Notes: generated by a model not told the origin, from the sequence alone. A stretch of 64,000 nt of DNA from Sorangium cellulosum (GCA_020720045.1 DYPH01000013.1:1-64000); one strand, 5' to 3'; shown: positions 43,018-52,584, counted from the first letter of the stretch. A program made the numbers and translations.

Positions 43018-44076
43018 ATGCCAGCCCAGGTGGTGGTTCAGAAAATGCCTTCGTTTCGACCGTTGAACGACGACGGGGAGTCGCGCGGCGAAGTTCGTCG
43101 CGAGCCGCCGTTGGATGCGCTCGTTGATACCCTCGTCGCTTCCTATGCGGACGATGCTTGCGGGCAGCATCTCAATCGTCGCTATTTGCCGTCGCGCGAG
43201 GAAATTGTCGCGATCTTACAACTGTGTTTCCAGGTTTTTTATCCCGGCTATCACGGTCGACAGGACCTTACAGACCAGAACATTCGCTTCCACGTCGGGA
43301 TGCTCCTCTCGGAGCTCCGGGAGCGCCTCGGCCGGCAAATCGAAATCTGTATTGCCTACGGAGGCGAATGCGAGCAGTCACGTAATGCCGCGGAATCACG
43401 CGCAATTCCTCCGTGTTCCAAGCTCTGCTCCGAGCTTACCGGGCGTTTCTTGGAGGCTTTGCCCGAGCTTCGCGGCCGCCTCATTGAAGACGCTCGCGCC
43501 GCCTATGATGGCGACCCTGCTGCCCGTTCCTACGACGAGATTGTCCTTGCGTATCCGGGGTTTCTCGCGCTTACCGTTCACCGTGTCGCCCATGAATTGT
43601 ATGTCCTCGGCGTCCCGCTGATGCCGCGTATGATGGCGGAGTGGGCCCACGCGCAGACGGGGGCCGATATCCACCCCGGCGCCGAGATCGGTCCCCGCTT
43701 CTTTCTCGACCACGCGACGGGCGCCGTGGTTGGCGAGACGGCGACCATTGGTGCTGATGTTAAGCTTTATCAGGGGGTTACCTTGGGAGCGCTTTCGTTC
43801 CCCCGCGACGCACGTGGCCGCGTGATCCGCGGGACGAAACGACACCCCACCGTCGAGGACAAGGTCACCATCTATGCGAACGCGACCGTTCTCGGAGGGG
43901 CGACGGTCGTCGGGGAGGGGAGCGTCATTGGCGGGTCTGTCTTCGTGACGCGTTCGGTCCCGTCGCGTTCCCAAGTTGCATTGAAACCGCCGGAGCTTGC
44001 GACCCGTAAGGTTGCAGGAACTGAGAGTGCTTCAACCATTGACAGCGACAGCTGGGTCCTCGATTTCACGATTTGA
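43018..44076 (+). CDS. cysE: Serine O-acetyltransferase
   Basis: A 352-aa enzyme that acetylates serine for CysK. A helical N-terminal domain (residues about 20-190) precedes the left-handed beta-helix with GADIHPGAEIGPRFFLDHATGAVVGETATIG, LYQGVTLGAL and HPTVEDKVTIYANATVLGGATVVGEGSVIGGSVFV. The protein ends in Ile, the residue that in known CysE proteins inserts into the CysK active site to form the cysteine synthase complex. The start is uncertain; an ATG at 43045 has a better ribosome site (AGGTGG). Its stop overlaps the next gene's ATG by 1 bp. Confidence 0.92.
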   Translation: MPAQVVVQKMPSFRPLNDDGESRGEVRREPPLDALVDTLVASYADDACGQHLNRRYLPSREEIVAILQLCFQVFYPGYHGRQDLTDQNIRFHVGMLLSELRERLGRQIEICIAYGGECEQSRNAAESRAIPPCSKLCSELTGRFLEALPELRGRLIEDARAAYDGDPAARSYDEIVLAYPGFLALTVHRVAHELYVLGVPLMPRMMAEWAHAQTGADIHPGAEIGPRFFLDHATGAVVGETATIGADVKLYQGVTLGALSFPRDARGRVIRGTKRHPTVEDKVTIYANATVLGGATVVGEGSVIGGSVFVTRSVPSRSQVALKPPELATRKVAGTESASTIDSDSWVLDFTI

Positions 44077-46400
44077 TGAAGCTACCAGCCAAGCCTCCTG
44101 CCTCCCCCACTGCCGGGGGAAGTACGCCCGAAACAGGGGGGCACGCTGCGTTAACTGGCGAAAATCACATCGTTATTTCGGGTGAGCAATCGTCCCTCGG
44201 TGAGTCGGGTTTACGCCCGTCGTTGCCCGCACGACGCCGCGCACCGTTCTCTGCGCTTTTTGCTGAAGACGACGACGCAGGTCCCGCCGACGCAGAGGAC
44301 ACTGCCGCCCAGCGAATGATCGGACCGAGTCTGGTCATCTTCGCCACCTATGGAATCATTCGTGCCGTTTCCCTGGTCGGGGAAGCGCGCCCCTTCATCC
44401 CCGCCTCATTTCTCGCCGGTTCTTTAATTCTGTATGCGCTGGCGCTCGCCCACCGGGCCGGCTGGCGACACACCGGCACCGCAACAGTCGCGTTTGCAAG
44501 CATCGCGGTACCTCTCCTCCAGCCCCACCTGGGCACGTTCCCCTTCGCGCCGTTGTCGCTCTCGCTGCCACCGCTCGCCGCGATTGTGTTTGCCTCCCGT
44601 CGCGCGATTGTTTTGTCGTTCCTCCTTGAAGTGCTCGTCCTCGAGGTTCGGCTTCGTGCCGGCGGACAAACGCTTCCGCGCTGGTTCTTCTTCAATATTC
44701 TGGGGTTCTCCGCGGCGCTTTGGTTCGTTCGGACGGTTCTTGCCATGCAGCGTCGGGAACGCCGCGATCGCATCGAAGCGCTCCAGGAAGTGAACGCCGT
44801 GCTTCGTCAGCGCGACGAACGCCTCCAAGAGACCAACGACGAACTGCAGCGAAAGACGACCGAACTCCAAAAGGTTGAAGCCAACTTCAAACGGATGAGT
44901 GACTCGACGAACGATCTCATCAGTATCGTCGACTACCGCGGAATTTACATCTACGTCAGCCCGGGATTTCTGAGCACAAGTGCCCGTCCCGTGACAGATT
45001 TTGTCGGTAGACCGGCCTCTGAAAATCTTCATCCAGAGGACGTTCGGCGCTTTGAGGACGAGTTTCGCCGCAACCCAAAGTTTGCCGGAAAGATCCTTCA
45101 TCGCTTTCGAGTCGGCGATGGGATTTACCGATGGTTTGAATCGATGGTCACTCCCTATGAGGAGACGAACGGCGAAAAGCTCCGCTTGATCGTTTCCCGC
45201 GATGTGACCGAGCGGATCGACCTTGAAGCAGAACTCCACCATGCCCAACGCATGGAGGGAATTGGTCGGTTGGCGGGGGGAATTGCTCACGATTTCAATA
45301 ACCTGGCCATGGCGATTCAGAGCTACAGTGAGCTCGCTGCGAGCCGATTGCCGACCGACCATCCCGTCTACGAAGACCTCGTTGAAATTCGTCGGGCGAC
45401 GGAGCGCGCCGGCTCCCTGACTCGCCAGCTGCTCGCCTTTGCGCGCAAGCAGCTACTCACCGCCAAACGAAGCTCCCCTCCCGAAATCGTGGCCGGGATG
45501 GAGCGCCTTCTCCTCCGCGTGCTCCCGGCGCGTGTCTCCATGCACCTCCGAATTGACGGGGCCGTTGGGGATGTTGTCGTCGACGGCGCTCAAATCGAGC
45601 AGGTGTTGATGAACTTGGCCATCAACGCCAACGACGCGATGCCCGATGGCGGCGAGCTGACCTTCTTTGTCTGTGACGAGGAGATCCTCGGCGACCAGGC
45701 GCGTCACCTGGCGATCCCCGAAGCGACGTACGTCGCATTTTCCGTGCAAGATACAGGCTTAGGGATGACCGACATCCAGAAGCAGCGCGCCTTCGAGCCG
45801 TTCTTCACCACGAAGCCGGTCGGCAAGGGGACGGGGCTCGGGCTCGCGACCTGCTACGGGATCGCCCGCCAGCACGGAGGGGCGATGCGCCTGGCGAGCA
45901 CGGTCGGGGAGGGGACGACGATCACCTTGCTGCTTCCGAGGGCGCCAGCGGCCGACCCAGACGCGCCCAGCTCGGGACTCGAGAAAGCGCGCCGCTCGAC
46001 GCGCCACCTGAACAGCGCGCCGCCCTCACCGAAGGCGGAAATCTCTCTACTTCTTGTGGAAGATGAGGATGCCGTCCGCCGTGCCTTCACACGCCAGCTC
46101 CGTGATGCGGGCTACCGCGTGGTCGCAGCGGCGTCCGGCGAAGAGGCGCTTGAGCACGTTGCGAAGGAGGAGTTTGCCCTCGTCGTCACCGACGTCGTCA
46201 TGCCCGGGGTCGGCGGCCGCGTCGTCGTAGAGAGGCTCCAAGAGCGCTCGCCAAACGCCCGGGTCATTTTCATGAGCGGCTACGTCGACGACGAAGTCTT
46301 CCAGCGCGAGGGAATCCCCGCCGACGCCTGTTTCCTCCAGAAGCCGTTCCCGGCGGCCGTCCTACTCCGCGCGATTCGCGACCAGCTCGCCGAAGACTGA
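44076..46400 (+). CDS. Hybrid sensor histidine kinase with PAS and receiver domains
   Basis: A 774-aa protein. About five membrane helices (residues 85-225) form a sensor-like N-terminal module. A coiled coil (about 228-270) and a PAS domain (about 275-395) follow. The kinase core has GGIAHDFNNLAMAIQSYSEL with the phosphoacceptor His, NLAINANDAMP, VQDTGLGM and GKGTGLGLATCYGIARQHGG. The receiver domain (about 650-770) has LLLVEDED and the phospho-Asp in VVTDVVMPG. It could relay phosphate to a separate output protein. The coupling to cysE is notable but may be chance. Confidence 0.92.
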   Translation: MKLPAKPPASPTAGGSTPETGGHAALTGENHIVISGEQSSLGESGLRPSLPARRRAPFSALFAEDDDAGPADAEDTAAQRMIGPSLVIFATYGIIRAVSLVGEARPFIPASFLAGSLILYALALAHRAGWRHTGTATVAFASIAVPLLQPHLGTFPFAPLSLSLPPLAAIVFASRRAIVLSFLLEVLVLEVRLRAGGQTLPRWFFFNILGFSAALWFVRTVLAMQRRERRDRIEALQEVNAVLRQRDERLQETNDELQRKTTELQKVEANFKRMSDSTNDLISIVDYRGIYIYVSPGFLSTSARPVTDFVGRPASENLHPEDVRRFEDEFRRNPKFAGKILHRFRVGDGIYRWFESMVTPYEETNGEKLRLIVSRDVTERIDLEAELHHAQRMEGIGRLAGGIAHDFNNLAMAIQSYSELAASRLPTDHPVYEDLVEIRRATERAGSLTRQLLAFARKQLLTAKRSSPPEIVAGMERLLLRVLPARVSMHLRIDGAVGDVVVDGAQIEQVLMNLAINANDAMPDGGELTFFVCDEEILGDQARHLAIPEATYVAFSVQDTGLGMTDIQKQRAFEPFFTTKPVGKGTGLGLATCYGIARQHGGAMRLASTVGEGTTITLLLPRAPAADPDAPSSGLEKARRSTRHLNSAPPSPKAEISLLLVEDEDAVRRAFTRQLRDAGYRVVAAASGEEALEHVAKEEFALVVTDVVMPGVGGRVVVERLQERSPNARVIFMSGYVDDEVFQREGIPADACFLQKPFPAAVLLRAIRDQLAED

Positions 46401-46508
46401 CGGCCCCCCGGCGGTCGCGCAAAATCGGCAAGTGTCGATGGTGTGACCGCAGGATTTGCAGGATTGTTTCGGTGGAAAACGCGCCATTCTTCGGCTACTT
46501 CGGGGCCC

Positions 46509-47615
46509 ATGTCCGTGACCGCCCAGATCCCGACCTGCGACCTCGAAGACCTCCAATCGACCGACCCGGCCCGTGTCGCAGCCGCGTCATCCGCCATCCG
46601 CGAAGGCTTTGGCCGTTACGGCCTTGTCTATGTAAAAAACCATGGCGTAGACGCGGCTGCCCTCGACCGTTTCTACGATTCGTTCCGCGCATTTGTCGCG
46701 CTTCCTGAGGCGGCCAAGGCGCCGTACGGCCGCGGGGACCTCTGGTACCAGCGAGGGTGGACGCCCCCGAATACGGAGGTCGCCGTCGCGAGCGGTGGCC
46801 AGCCCGACTTCAAAGAGTGCTTCTTCGTTGCCCCCTACGACAACGACAAAGATCTTGAGGCTCAATACCCGGAACTCTACCCGCCGAATGTCTGGCCCGC
46901 CGAGACCGACGCGGAATTCCGTGAAGGATACATTCGCCTGGGACGCGCCCTTCATGAGGCCGGGCTCCGCCTCCTCGAAGGGGCCGCCCGCGCGCTTGAA
47001 CTCCCGCCGAGCACCTTCACGGGGCTCCTTGAGAATGGTCCCCACGTTACACGCGTCCTCAATTACCTCCCGCTCGCCGAGGGGCAGCTCGACCAGGGAA
47101 TCCTCTGGGGGGAAGAGCACACCGACTTCAACTTGCTAACGCTCCTCCCCGGCGGTCGCTTCTTTGATCCGGCGGGCGTGCCAGCGGCCGCCCCGGATTC
47201 GAAGTCGGGGCTCTTCTTGCGCACCCGTGCCACCGCCGAGAATCCCGCCGGCACGCTCGTGCGAGGCGCCGCGCCGCCCGGCTGCATCACCGTTCAGGTT
47301 GGACAACAGCTTGAAATTCTTACCGGTGGTGAGTTCCTCGCGACACCCCACGTGATCACCGCGCCGGGGACTGCCGGCTGGACCCGCCTCTCGTCCGCTC
47401 ACTTCATGCACCTCCAGTCAAACCAGGTGCTCTACCCGCTTGGCCGCTTCCGGACGACGACCGCCATGCGCAATTACGGTCCCCCGGTCCTCGCCGGCAC
47501 GTACAGCATCAAGACGCTTGTCGACATCGGCCTCGCGCCGAAGGCTGCCCTCGAGAAGCTCGGTTACCGTCACTACGACCGCCTCGATACGCAGCGTGCC
47601 GAGACGAAGGACTGA
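46509..47615 (+). CDS. 2-oxoglutarate/Fe(II)-dependent dioxygenase, isopenicillin N synthase-like
   Basis: A 368-aa oxygenase. It has an N-terminal DIOX_N-type region (IPTCDLEDL, FGRYGLVYVKNHGVD) and a C-terminal jelly roll with iron ligands in HTDFNLLTLL (His-x-Asp) near residue 205 and in ATPHVI near 280; the oxoglutarate-binding Arg lies in the following WTRLSSAHF. Such enzymes hydroxylate or close rings on small molecules or amino-acid derivatives. The substrate is unknown and no biosynthetic cluster is beside it. The ATG at 46509 starts the domain. Confidence 0.88.
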   Translation: MSVTAQIPTCDLEDLQSTDPARVAAASSAIREGFGRYGLVYVKNHGVDAAALDRFYDSFRAFVALPEAAKAPYGRGDLWYQRGWTPPNTEVAVASGGQPDFKECFFVAPYDNDKDLEAQYPELYPPNVWPAETDAEFREGYIRLGRALHEAGLRLLEGAARALELPPSTFTGLLENGPHVTRVLNYLPLAEGQLDQGILWGEEHTDFNLLTLLPGGRFFDPAGVPAAAPDSKSGLFLRTRATAENPAGTLVRGAAPPGCITVQVGQQLEILTGGEFLATPHVITAPGTAGWTRLSSAHFMHLQSNQVLYPLGRFRTTTAMRNYGPPVLAGTYSIKTLVDIGLAPKAALEKLGYRHYDRLDTQRAETKD

Positions 47616-47631
47616 GCGCAGACCAACGTGA

Positions 47632-47673
47632 AAAGACGCGGTTCTCTTATCGAGAATCGCGTCTTTTTCTTTG
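47632..47673. terminator. Bidirectional intrinsic terminator between convergent genes
   Basis: A 16-bp stem (AAAAGACGCGGTTCTC paired with GAGAATCGCGTCTTTT, one G-T pair) with a TTATC loop is flanked by A4 on the left and a T-rich tract on the right. It can end both the dioxygenase and the EEP-family transcripts. Confidence 0.92.
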
Positions 47674-47690
47674 CGAGCTTCTGGGGGGAC

Positions 47691-48752
47691 TCAGGGACAA
47701 TCGACGGCGAAGTCGCGAATCACTGCCATATGCTGCATGTTCGACGCCGCGCTCTCGCTGCCCGTCAATGCATCGGGACCCCCGGCGGTATTCAGACTGG
47801 AGATCGGCGAAAACACGCGGCTGTCGAAGACGGCGCCGTTTGGGTGTCCGACGGAACCGAGCTGCGTGTTTACGCGACGTGCTTGAAGCGACGGAGAAAC
47901 AATCAGCCAATCGTAAGGCTTCGTTCGCCCTGTATTGGTGCTGTCGTTCCCCTTCTGGTCGGCGGGGTACGGGCTGCCAGTGCTCAAAATTGCTGAGAAA
48001 TTGTTCAGCGCAGTTTCGCTACGGGAGTCGGTATTGAAATCGCCGCCTACGGCGATGAAGGAGCCGTCGGTGACGTTTGCCTGGAGGTAGCCCTTGAGTT
48101 GATTCGCCTCGGTGGCCCGATTGCTGCTCGACGACGTCAGGAGGTGAACGCTCACTGCCACCAAATCCCGCGGACCCGGGAGATCGATTTTCGCCCAGGT
48201 AAATGCACGGTTTGAGACCGAGGAGTCGACCCATTCACCGGACGCGAGGATCGGGAACCGGGAAATGACGCCGTTGGGAATCTGGCCGGAACCCCGCGTG
48301 TACGAGTAGTCGGCGCCGAAGTATCGGGTGACGAAGCCACGAATGTCCGCTTCGCTGTTCGAATTGTAATTGAACTCCTGAATCATCACGACGTCCCCCT
48401 TGAGCGCCTTGAAGATCCGGCCACCGTCGCCGGGCGCGTAGCTCTGGAGATTGCCGCTCGTGATATTTCCCGCCACCAGTCGTGCCGTGATCGGCGCCCC
48501 GCTGTCGCACACGAGGGGGGCCGGCGGACCGGCATCGAAGGGGGAACCGCCATCGCGGGGCCCGCCATCCGCGGTCGCGTCGGTCCCGGCGTCGGTCGGC
48601 CCGCCCCCACCGTCGGTACTCCCACCGTCGACGGCGGTGCCGCCGTCCGGGAGCGCCGGCAGAGGATCGGTCTGGTCGCCGCAGCCGGTGAGGGGGGCCG
48701 AGACGCTAAGCAAGGCGAGGAGGATGACGTGGGATAATGTGCGCAAGTGCAT
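47691..48752 (-). CDS. Endonuclease/exonuclease/phosphatase-family lipoprotein
   Basis: A 353-aa exported protein. The signal peptide ends in a lipobox LTGC near residue 24, followed by a Gly/Asp-rich linker of about 45 residues, a common spacer in Myxococcota lipoproteins. The EEP fold has VMIQEFNYNS near residue 122 (metal Glu), FIAVGGDFNTDSRS near 233 (Asp/Asn), and MQHMAVIRDF at the end (catalytic His). It may be an extracellular nuclease or phosphodiesterase. The ATG at 48752 starts the signal peptide; the frame is open upstream. Confidence 0.85.
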   Translation of the reverse strand: MHLRTLSHVILLALLSVSAPLTGCGDQTDPLPALPDGGTAVDGGSTDGGGGPTDAGTDATADGGPRDGGSPFDAGPPAPLVCDSGAPITARLVAGNITSGNLQSYAPGDGGRIFKALKGDVVMIQEFNYNSNSEADIRGFVTRYFGADYSYTRGSGQIPNGVISRFPILASGEWVDSSVSNRAFTWAKIDLPGPRDLVAVSVHLLTSSSSNRATEANQLKGYLQANVTDGSFIAVGGDFNTDSRSETALNNFSAILSTGSPYPADQKGNDSTNTGRTKPYDWLIVSPSLQARRVNTQLGSVGHPNGAVFDSRVFSPISSLNTAGGPDALTGSESAASNMQHMAVIRDFAVDCP

Positions 48753-48931
48753 GAAAGTCTTCTTAAAAAACGGCTGACTATGGCGGTGCTCTCGATGGCA
48801 CGCAAGGCGCAAGTCACGCAAACATAACCGGGACGAAGCATTTTCGTCGCCAACTGGCCGCCCCGGGGGCGCTCCTGGCGGCAAACAATCGGAAGCGGCG
48901 TCCCGAGAAGCATTGCGTCATGCATCGCGTT

Positions 48932-48945
48932 CGCATAGGTATGCG
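48932..48945. promoter_or_regulatory. Candidate ARG box in front of argC
   Basis: A perfect 14-bp palindrome, CGCATAGGTATGCG, lies 6 bp before the argC GTG at 48951. ARG boxes of GC-rich bacteria are AT-centred palindromes around GCAT/ATGC, and argR is in the same operon. Nearby TGCAT words (48920 and 48952) could be a second half-site pair. Confidence 0.55.
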
Positions 48946-48950
48946 CCACT

Positions 48951-49988
48951 GTGCATATTGCGTCATCCTCCTCGCCGGTGCCTGTCACGATTTTTGGCGC
49001 ATCCGGCTATGCCGGGCTGGAACTTGCGACTCTTCTCGCGAGCCATCCGGCCGTCGCCGTGATCGGCCACGCGAGCGATAATTTTGCCGGAAAATCGGTC
49101 GGAAATTTTGCACGTGGCCCTATCGGCGCCGCGGTCTTTGAGCGCGTAGAGGCGGTCTTGGAGGCGCCCGCGAAGGTCGCGTTCCTCGCCACGCCGAACG
49201 AAGCCTCGTATGCGCTCGCGCGCAAATTGGTCGATCGCGGGGTGCGTGTGATCGACCTTTCCGGCGCCCATCGCCTCCGCGACGCCACCGCTCAGACGCA
49301 CTTCTACGGCCTCGACCTCCCCTCCTATCCGGAGGGGGCGCTCGCCTACTCACTTCCGGAAGTGGTTCGTCTTGATCGCGACGCGTTTTCGGCGCTGTCG
49401 GTCATCGCCAACCCGGGCTGCTACGCGACTGCCATCGCCCTCGCGCTCGCGCCGGTGGTGGCCGCCGGTCTTGTCGTCGGCGCGCCAATTGTCGATGCCG
49501 CGTCCGGCGTTTCGGGTGCCGGCAGGAAGGCGACGGAAGCCTACTCCTTCACGGAGCTTGCCAGCGACTTTCGAAGCTACCGCGCGTTACGCCATCAGCA
49601 TGTTCCGGAAGTTCAGCAATTGATCGGTCTCGAACAGCCGATTCACTTCGTGCCGCACTTGCTCCCGGTCCCGCGCGGGATTCTGGCGACCGCGCACGTC
49701 ACGCTCGCCACGCCCCTTACGAGTGCCGCAATCAGTTCCTTGTATACTGCACGTTATGTGGGTGAACCATTTGTGAAGTATGTCGAGGACCCCGAAGAGG
49801 TACGGCTCTCCCGGGTCGTCGGGACCAACCGCTGCCGCTTGAGTGCCGTTCTCGACGAGACCGGGACTCACCTTACGATTTTCTCCGCGATCGATAACCT
49901 CCTCAAAGGTGCATCGGGACAGGCGGTTCAAAACTTGAATCTTCTTCTCGGTCTCCCGGAAACGACCGGGCTTGAGGCGCTTTCATGA
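48951..49988 (+). CDS. argC: N-acetyl-gamma-glutamyl-phosphate reductase
   Basis: A 345-aa NADPH enzyme, the third step of arginine synthesis. The Rossmann motif IFGASGYAGLE begins near residue 14, and the catalytic Cys157 is in NPGCYATA. The HFVPHLLPVPRGILATAHV segment is typical. It starts with GTG at 48951; a GTG at 48978 would give the usual short N-terminus. I see no Shine-Dalgarno for either. It begins a seven-gene operon and overlaps the fused argJB gene by 4 bp. Confidence 0.95.
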   Translation: MHIASSSSPVPVTIFGASGYAGLELATLLASHPAVAVIGHASDNFAGKSVGNFARGPIGAAVFERVEAVLEAPAKVAFLATPNEASYALARKLVDRGVRVIDLSGAHRLRDATAQTHFYGLDLPSYPEGALAYSLPEVVRLDRDAFSALSVIANPGCYATAIALALAPVVAAGLVVGAPIVDAASGVSGAGRKATEAYSFTELASDFRSYRALRHQHVPEVQQLIGLEQPIHFVPHLLPVPRGILATAHVTLATPLTSAAISSLYTARYVGEPFVKYVEDPEEVRLSRVVGTNRCRLSAVLDETGTHLTIFSAIDNLLKGASGQAVQNLNLLLGLPETTGLEALS

Positions 49989-52123
49989 TCGCCGTACCCC
50001 GCGGTTTTTCCTTCTCCGGCGTCTCGGCCGGCATCAAGCCGGTCCGACGAGACATTGGCATTGTCGTCTCCGATCGACCGGCGCTCGCGATCGGGCGATT
50101 TACCGTCAACCGTGCCCGCGCCGCCTGCCTGAGCGACGCAGCCGCGCGCCTGCCCCGCGAGGATTTCCGTGCGCTCATCGTCAACTCGGGGAACGCCAAC
50201 GCGCTCACCGGCCCGGAGGGGGGGCGTGCCGTTGCCGACGTGCACCGCGCCGTCGAGACGACGTTTGAGCTCCCGCGGGATTCCGTGTATACTTCATCTA
50301 CTGGCGTCATCGGCGTGAAATTCCCGGTGGGGAAGGTGCTTGCCGCGCTGCCGAAGCTCGCCGACGAGCTTGAAGGGGCCCCCCACGCGCTCGCCGAGGC
50401 GATGCTCACCACCGACACGCGCACCAAGATGGGGAGCCGCGTCGTCCGATGCGGTGGCGTCAGCGGGACGGTCTTCGTCGTCGCCAAGGGCTCGGGGATG
50501 GTCGCCCCCGAGTTGGCGACCACCATCGTTGTCGTTGCGACCGACCTCGCCGTCACGCGGGCGGCCCTAGACAGCGCGCTGGACGGCGCCCTCGCCGACA
50601 GCTTGTCGATGCTCGTCGTCGACGGCGAAATGAGCACAAACGATGCGCTTTGGGCGATCGCAAACGGCGCCGCCGGCAATGCCCCCATCCTTGTGGAGAG
50701 TGCAGAGTACACACTGTTCGCCGCAGCGGTGCGTGAGCTCCTCATCGAAATGGCGAAGGATGTCGCTGCGGATGGGGAAGGGGCGACCAAGCGCCTCGAA
50801 ACGCGAGTGGGGGGCGCCCCGACGATCGGACTCGCCCGCGACCTTGCCCGCGCGGTGACCGCGTCTCCCCTCGTAAAGGCGTCGCTCTTCGGCGCCGATC
50901 CGAACTGGGGGCGCATTCTCGCTGCGATCGGCGCCCGCGCCGGCACCGCCGTCCAAACGGACCGGGCTGCCGACGCCATCGATCCGTCCCAGGCGAGCGT
51001 CACCCTCGCCGGCGTCCTCGTCTACGACCGCGCCCCGGTCGAGTTTGACCGCCGAACCCTCCGCGCAAAGCTCCGCGAACCGGAAGTGACCGTCGATGTC
51101 GATCTTCGTGCGGGCGCCTTCGAAGCGACCGCCTGGGGCTGCGACCTTTCCTACGACTACGTCAAAATCAATGCAGACTATACTTCTGCAATTGTCGCTG
51201 ACGAAGAGGGGGGCGTCCGGCGCGACGATCGTTTGTCGAACTACAGCCCCAAGTTCAAGGTCTCCCTCCTCGTCCAGGCCCTTCGGTACATTTCCAACTT
51301 CCGCGGCCAGCGCTGCGTCGTGAAGTTCGGCGGTGCCTCGTTGGCGCGGCAGGTTAATGTGGAGTCTTTTTGCGAAGATATCTTGCTTCTTCGAAGCGTC
51401 GGTCTCTGCCCGATCGTCGTCCACGGGGCTGGCAAAGAGATCGCTAAGGCCTTCGACCGTATCGGCGATCAAGGGAAATACATCGACGATATCCGCATCA
51501 ATGATGAGGCCGATCTGACCCTTGTAGAAATGGTTCTTTCCGGCAAGATCAATGGGGATTTGGTCACCTCCTTGAACCGCGCCGGAGGCAATGCTGTCGG
51601 TGTGTCTGGCAAAGATGCGGGGCTGCTCCGCGCGAAAAAGGCGGTGCGCGACGATGGTCAAGACCTCGGCCGCTTCGGGGAACTCACCGCCGTGAACAAA
51701 GGCTATTTGGAGCTCCTCCTCGCCCAGGGGTATGTGCCGGTGGTTTCGCCGATGGCGCTCGGCGAGGACGGCGAGAGCTACAGCCTCTCCGGGGACGACG
51801 TTGCCGCCGGAATCGCCGCCGCCCTCGGGGCGCAGAAACTGATTCTCCTCGCGGATGCCCCCGGAATCGTTGAAAATGGCGAACTCGTCTCCGAGCTTTC
51901 GCCCCAGGAACTTCAACTCAAGATGGACCGCGGCGTCATCTCGGGAGGCATGGCGGCCAAGGGGCGGGCGGCACTCAAAGCGCTCGCGGCCGGGGTCCCA
52001 AGCATCCACGTGCTCGACGGGCGCACCCCCCACGGCGTCATCGCCGAACTCTTCACCGACAACGGCGTAGGCACCTGGATCCAGGAAAATGGCCGAGAGC
52101 GGCGCGTGGAGGGGCAGTCATGA
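49985..52123 (+). CDS. argJB: Fused ornithine acetyltransferase (ArgJ) - N-acetylglutamate kinase (ArgB)
   Basis: A single 712-aa frame. Residues 1-400 are ArgJ: GFSFSGVSAGIK, VNSGNANALTG, STGVIGVKFPVG, TTDTRTKMG, the autocleavage site KGSGMVAPELA-T (between Ala178 and Thr179), GEGATKRLE, DPNWGR and the typical end GCDLSYDYVKINADYT. A 25-residue linker leads to ArgB (about 425-712): VVKFGGASL with Lys447, VVHGAGKEI, GGNAVGVSGKD, SLSGDDVAAG, ADAPGIV and GMAAKGRAAL. If ArgJ self-cleaves as usual, its beta chain would stay joined to the kinase. ArgJ recycles the acetyl group from acetylornithine to glutamate, and ArgB phosphorylates acetylglutamate. Confidence 0.93.
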   Translation: MIAVPRGFSFSGVSAGIKPVRRDIGIVVSDRPALAIGRFTVNRARAACLSDAAARLPREDFRALIVNSGNANALTGPEGGRAVADVHRAVETTFELPRDSVYTSSTGVIGVKFPVGKVLAALPKLADELEGAPHALAEAMLTTDTRTKMGSRVVRCGGVSGTVFVVAKGSGMVAPELATTIVVVATDLAVTRAALDSALDGALADSLSMLVVDGEMSTNDALWAIANGAAGNAPILVESAEYTLFAAAVRELLIEMAKDVAADGEGATKRLETRVGGAPTIGLARDLARAVTASPLVKASLFGADPNWGRILAAIGARAGTAVQTDRAADAIDPSQASVTLAGVLVYDRAPVEFDRRTLRAKLREPEVTVDVDLRAGAFEATAWGCDLSYDYVKINADYTSAIVADEEGGVRRDDRLSNYSPKFKVSLLVQALRYISNFRGQRCVVKFGGASLARQVNVESFCEDILLLRSVGLCPIVVHGAGKEIAKAFDRIGDQGKYIDDIRINDEADLTLVEMVLSGKINGDLVTSLNRAGGNAVGVSGKDAGLLRAKKAVRDDGQDLGRFGELTAVNKGYLELLLAQGYVPVVSPMALGEDGESYSLSGDDVAAGIAAALGAQKLILLADAPGIVENGELVSELSPQELQLKMDRGVISGGMAAKGRAALKALAAGVPSIHVLDGRTPHGVIAELFTDNGVGTWIQENGRERRVEGQS

Positions 52124-52584
52124 GCGACGACGTCCGCCAGCGACGGGCCCTCGTCCGCCGCCTCCTTGCCGATGGTGGGGTAGGCACACAGGAGGAGCTC
52201 CGCGTCGCCCTCGCGGCCGCCGGCATCCACGTGACGCAGGCGACGCTTTCGCGGGATCTTGCAAGCATCGGCGCCCGCCGCGTCCACAACCCGGCGGGGG
52301 GCACGAGCTACGAGCTCCCCGACGCCCAGGCGACCCCCTCGGAGGACGAACTCGCCGTCGCCCGAAACCTGATCGCTGGGCTCACGCCGAGCCTCGCCCT
52401 GGTCGTCGTTCACACCGCCCCCGGTGCCGCTTCCGCCATCGCAGCGCTCCTCGATCGCTCGCGTCTCGCGGAGGTCGCGGGGACGATCGCCGGCGATGAC
52501 ACCATCTTCGTCGCCCCCCGGCGAAACGCCTCCGCCGACGCCCTCCACCAGCGTCTCGCGTCGGTTTGGTCGCTCCCGCTGTAA
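52120..52584 (+). CDS. argR: Arginine repressor
   Basis: A 154-aa regulator. The N-terminal winged helix has VGTQEELRVALAAAGIHVTQATLSRDLASIGARRV, and the C-terminal arginine-sensing hexamer domain has VVVHTAPGAASAIAALLD and GTIAGDDTIFV. It represses arginine genes when arginine binds. It overlaps the argJB stop by 4 bp, so it sits inside the operon it probably controls. Confidence 0.94.
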   Translation: MSDDVRQRRALVRRLLADGGVGTQEELRVALAAAGIHVTQATLSRDLASIGARRVHNPAGGTSYELPDAQATPSEDELAVARNLIAGLTPSLALVVVHTAPGAASAIAALLDRSRLAEVAGTIAGDDTIFVAPRRNASADALHQRLASVWSLPL

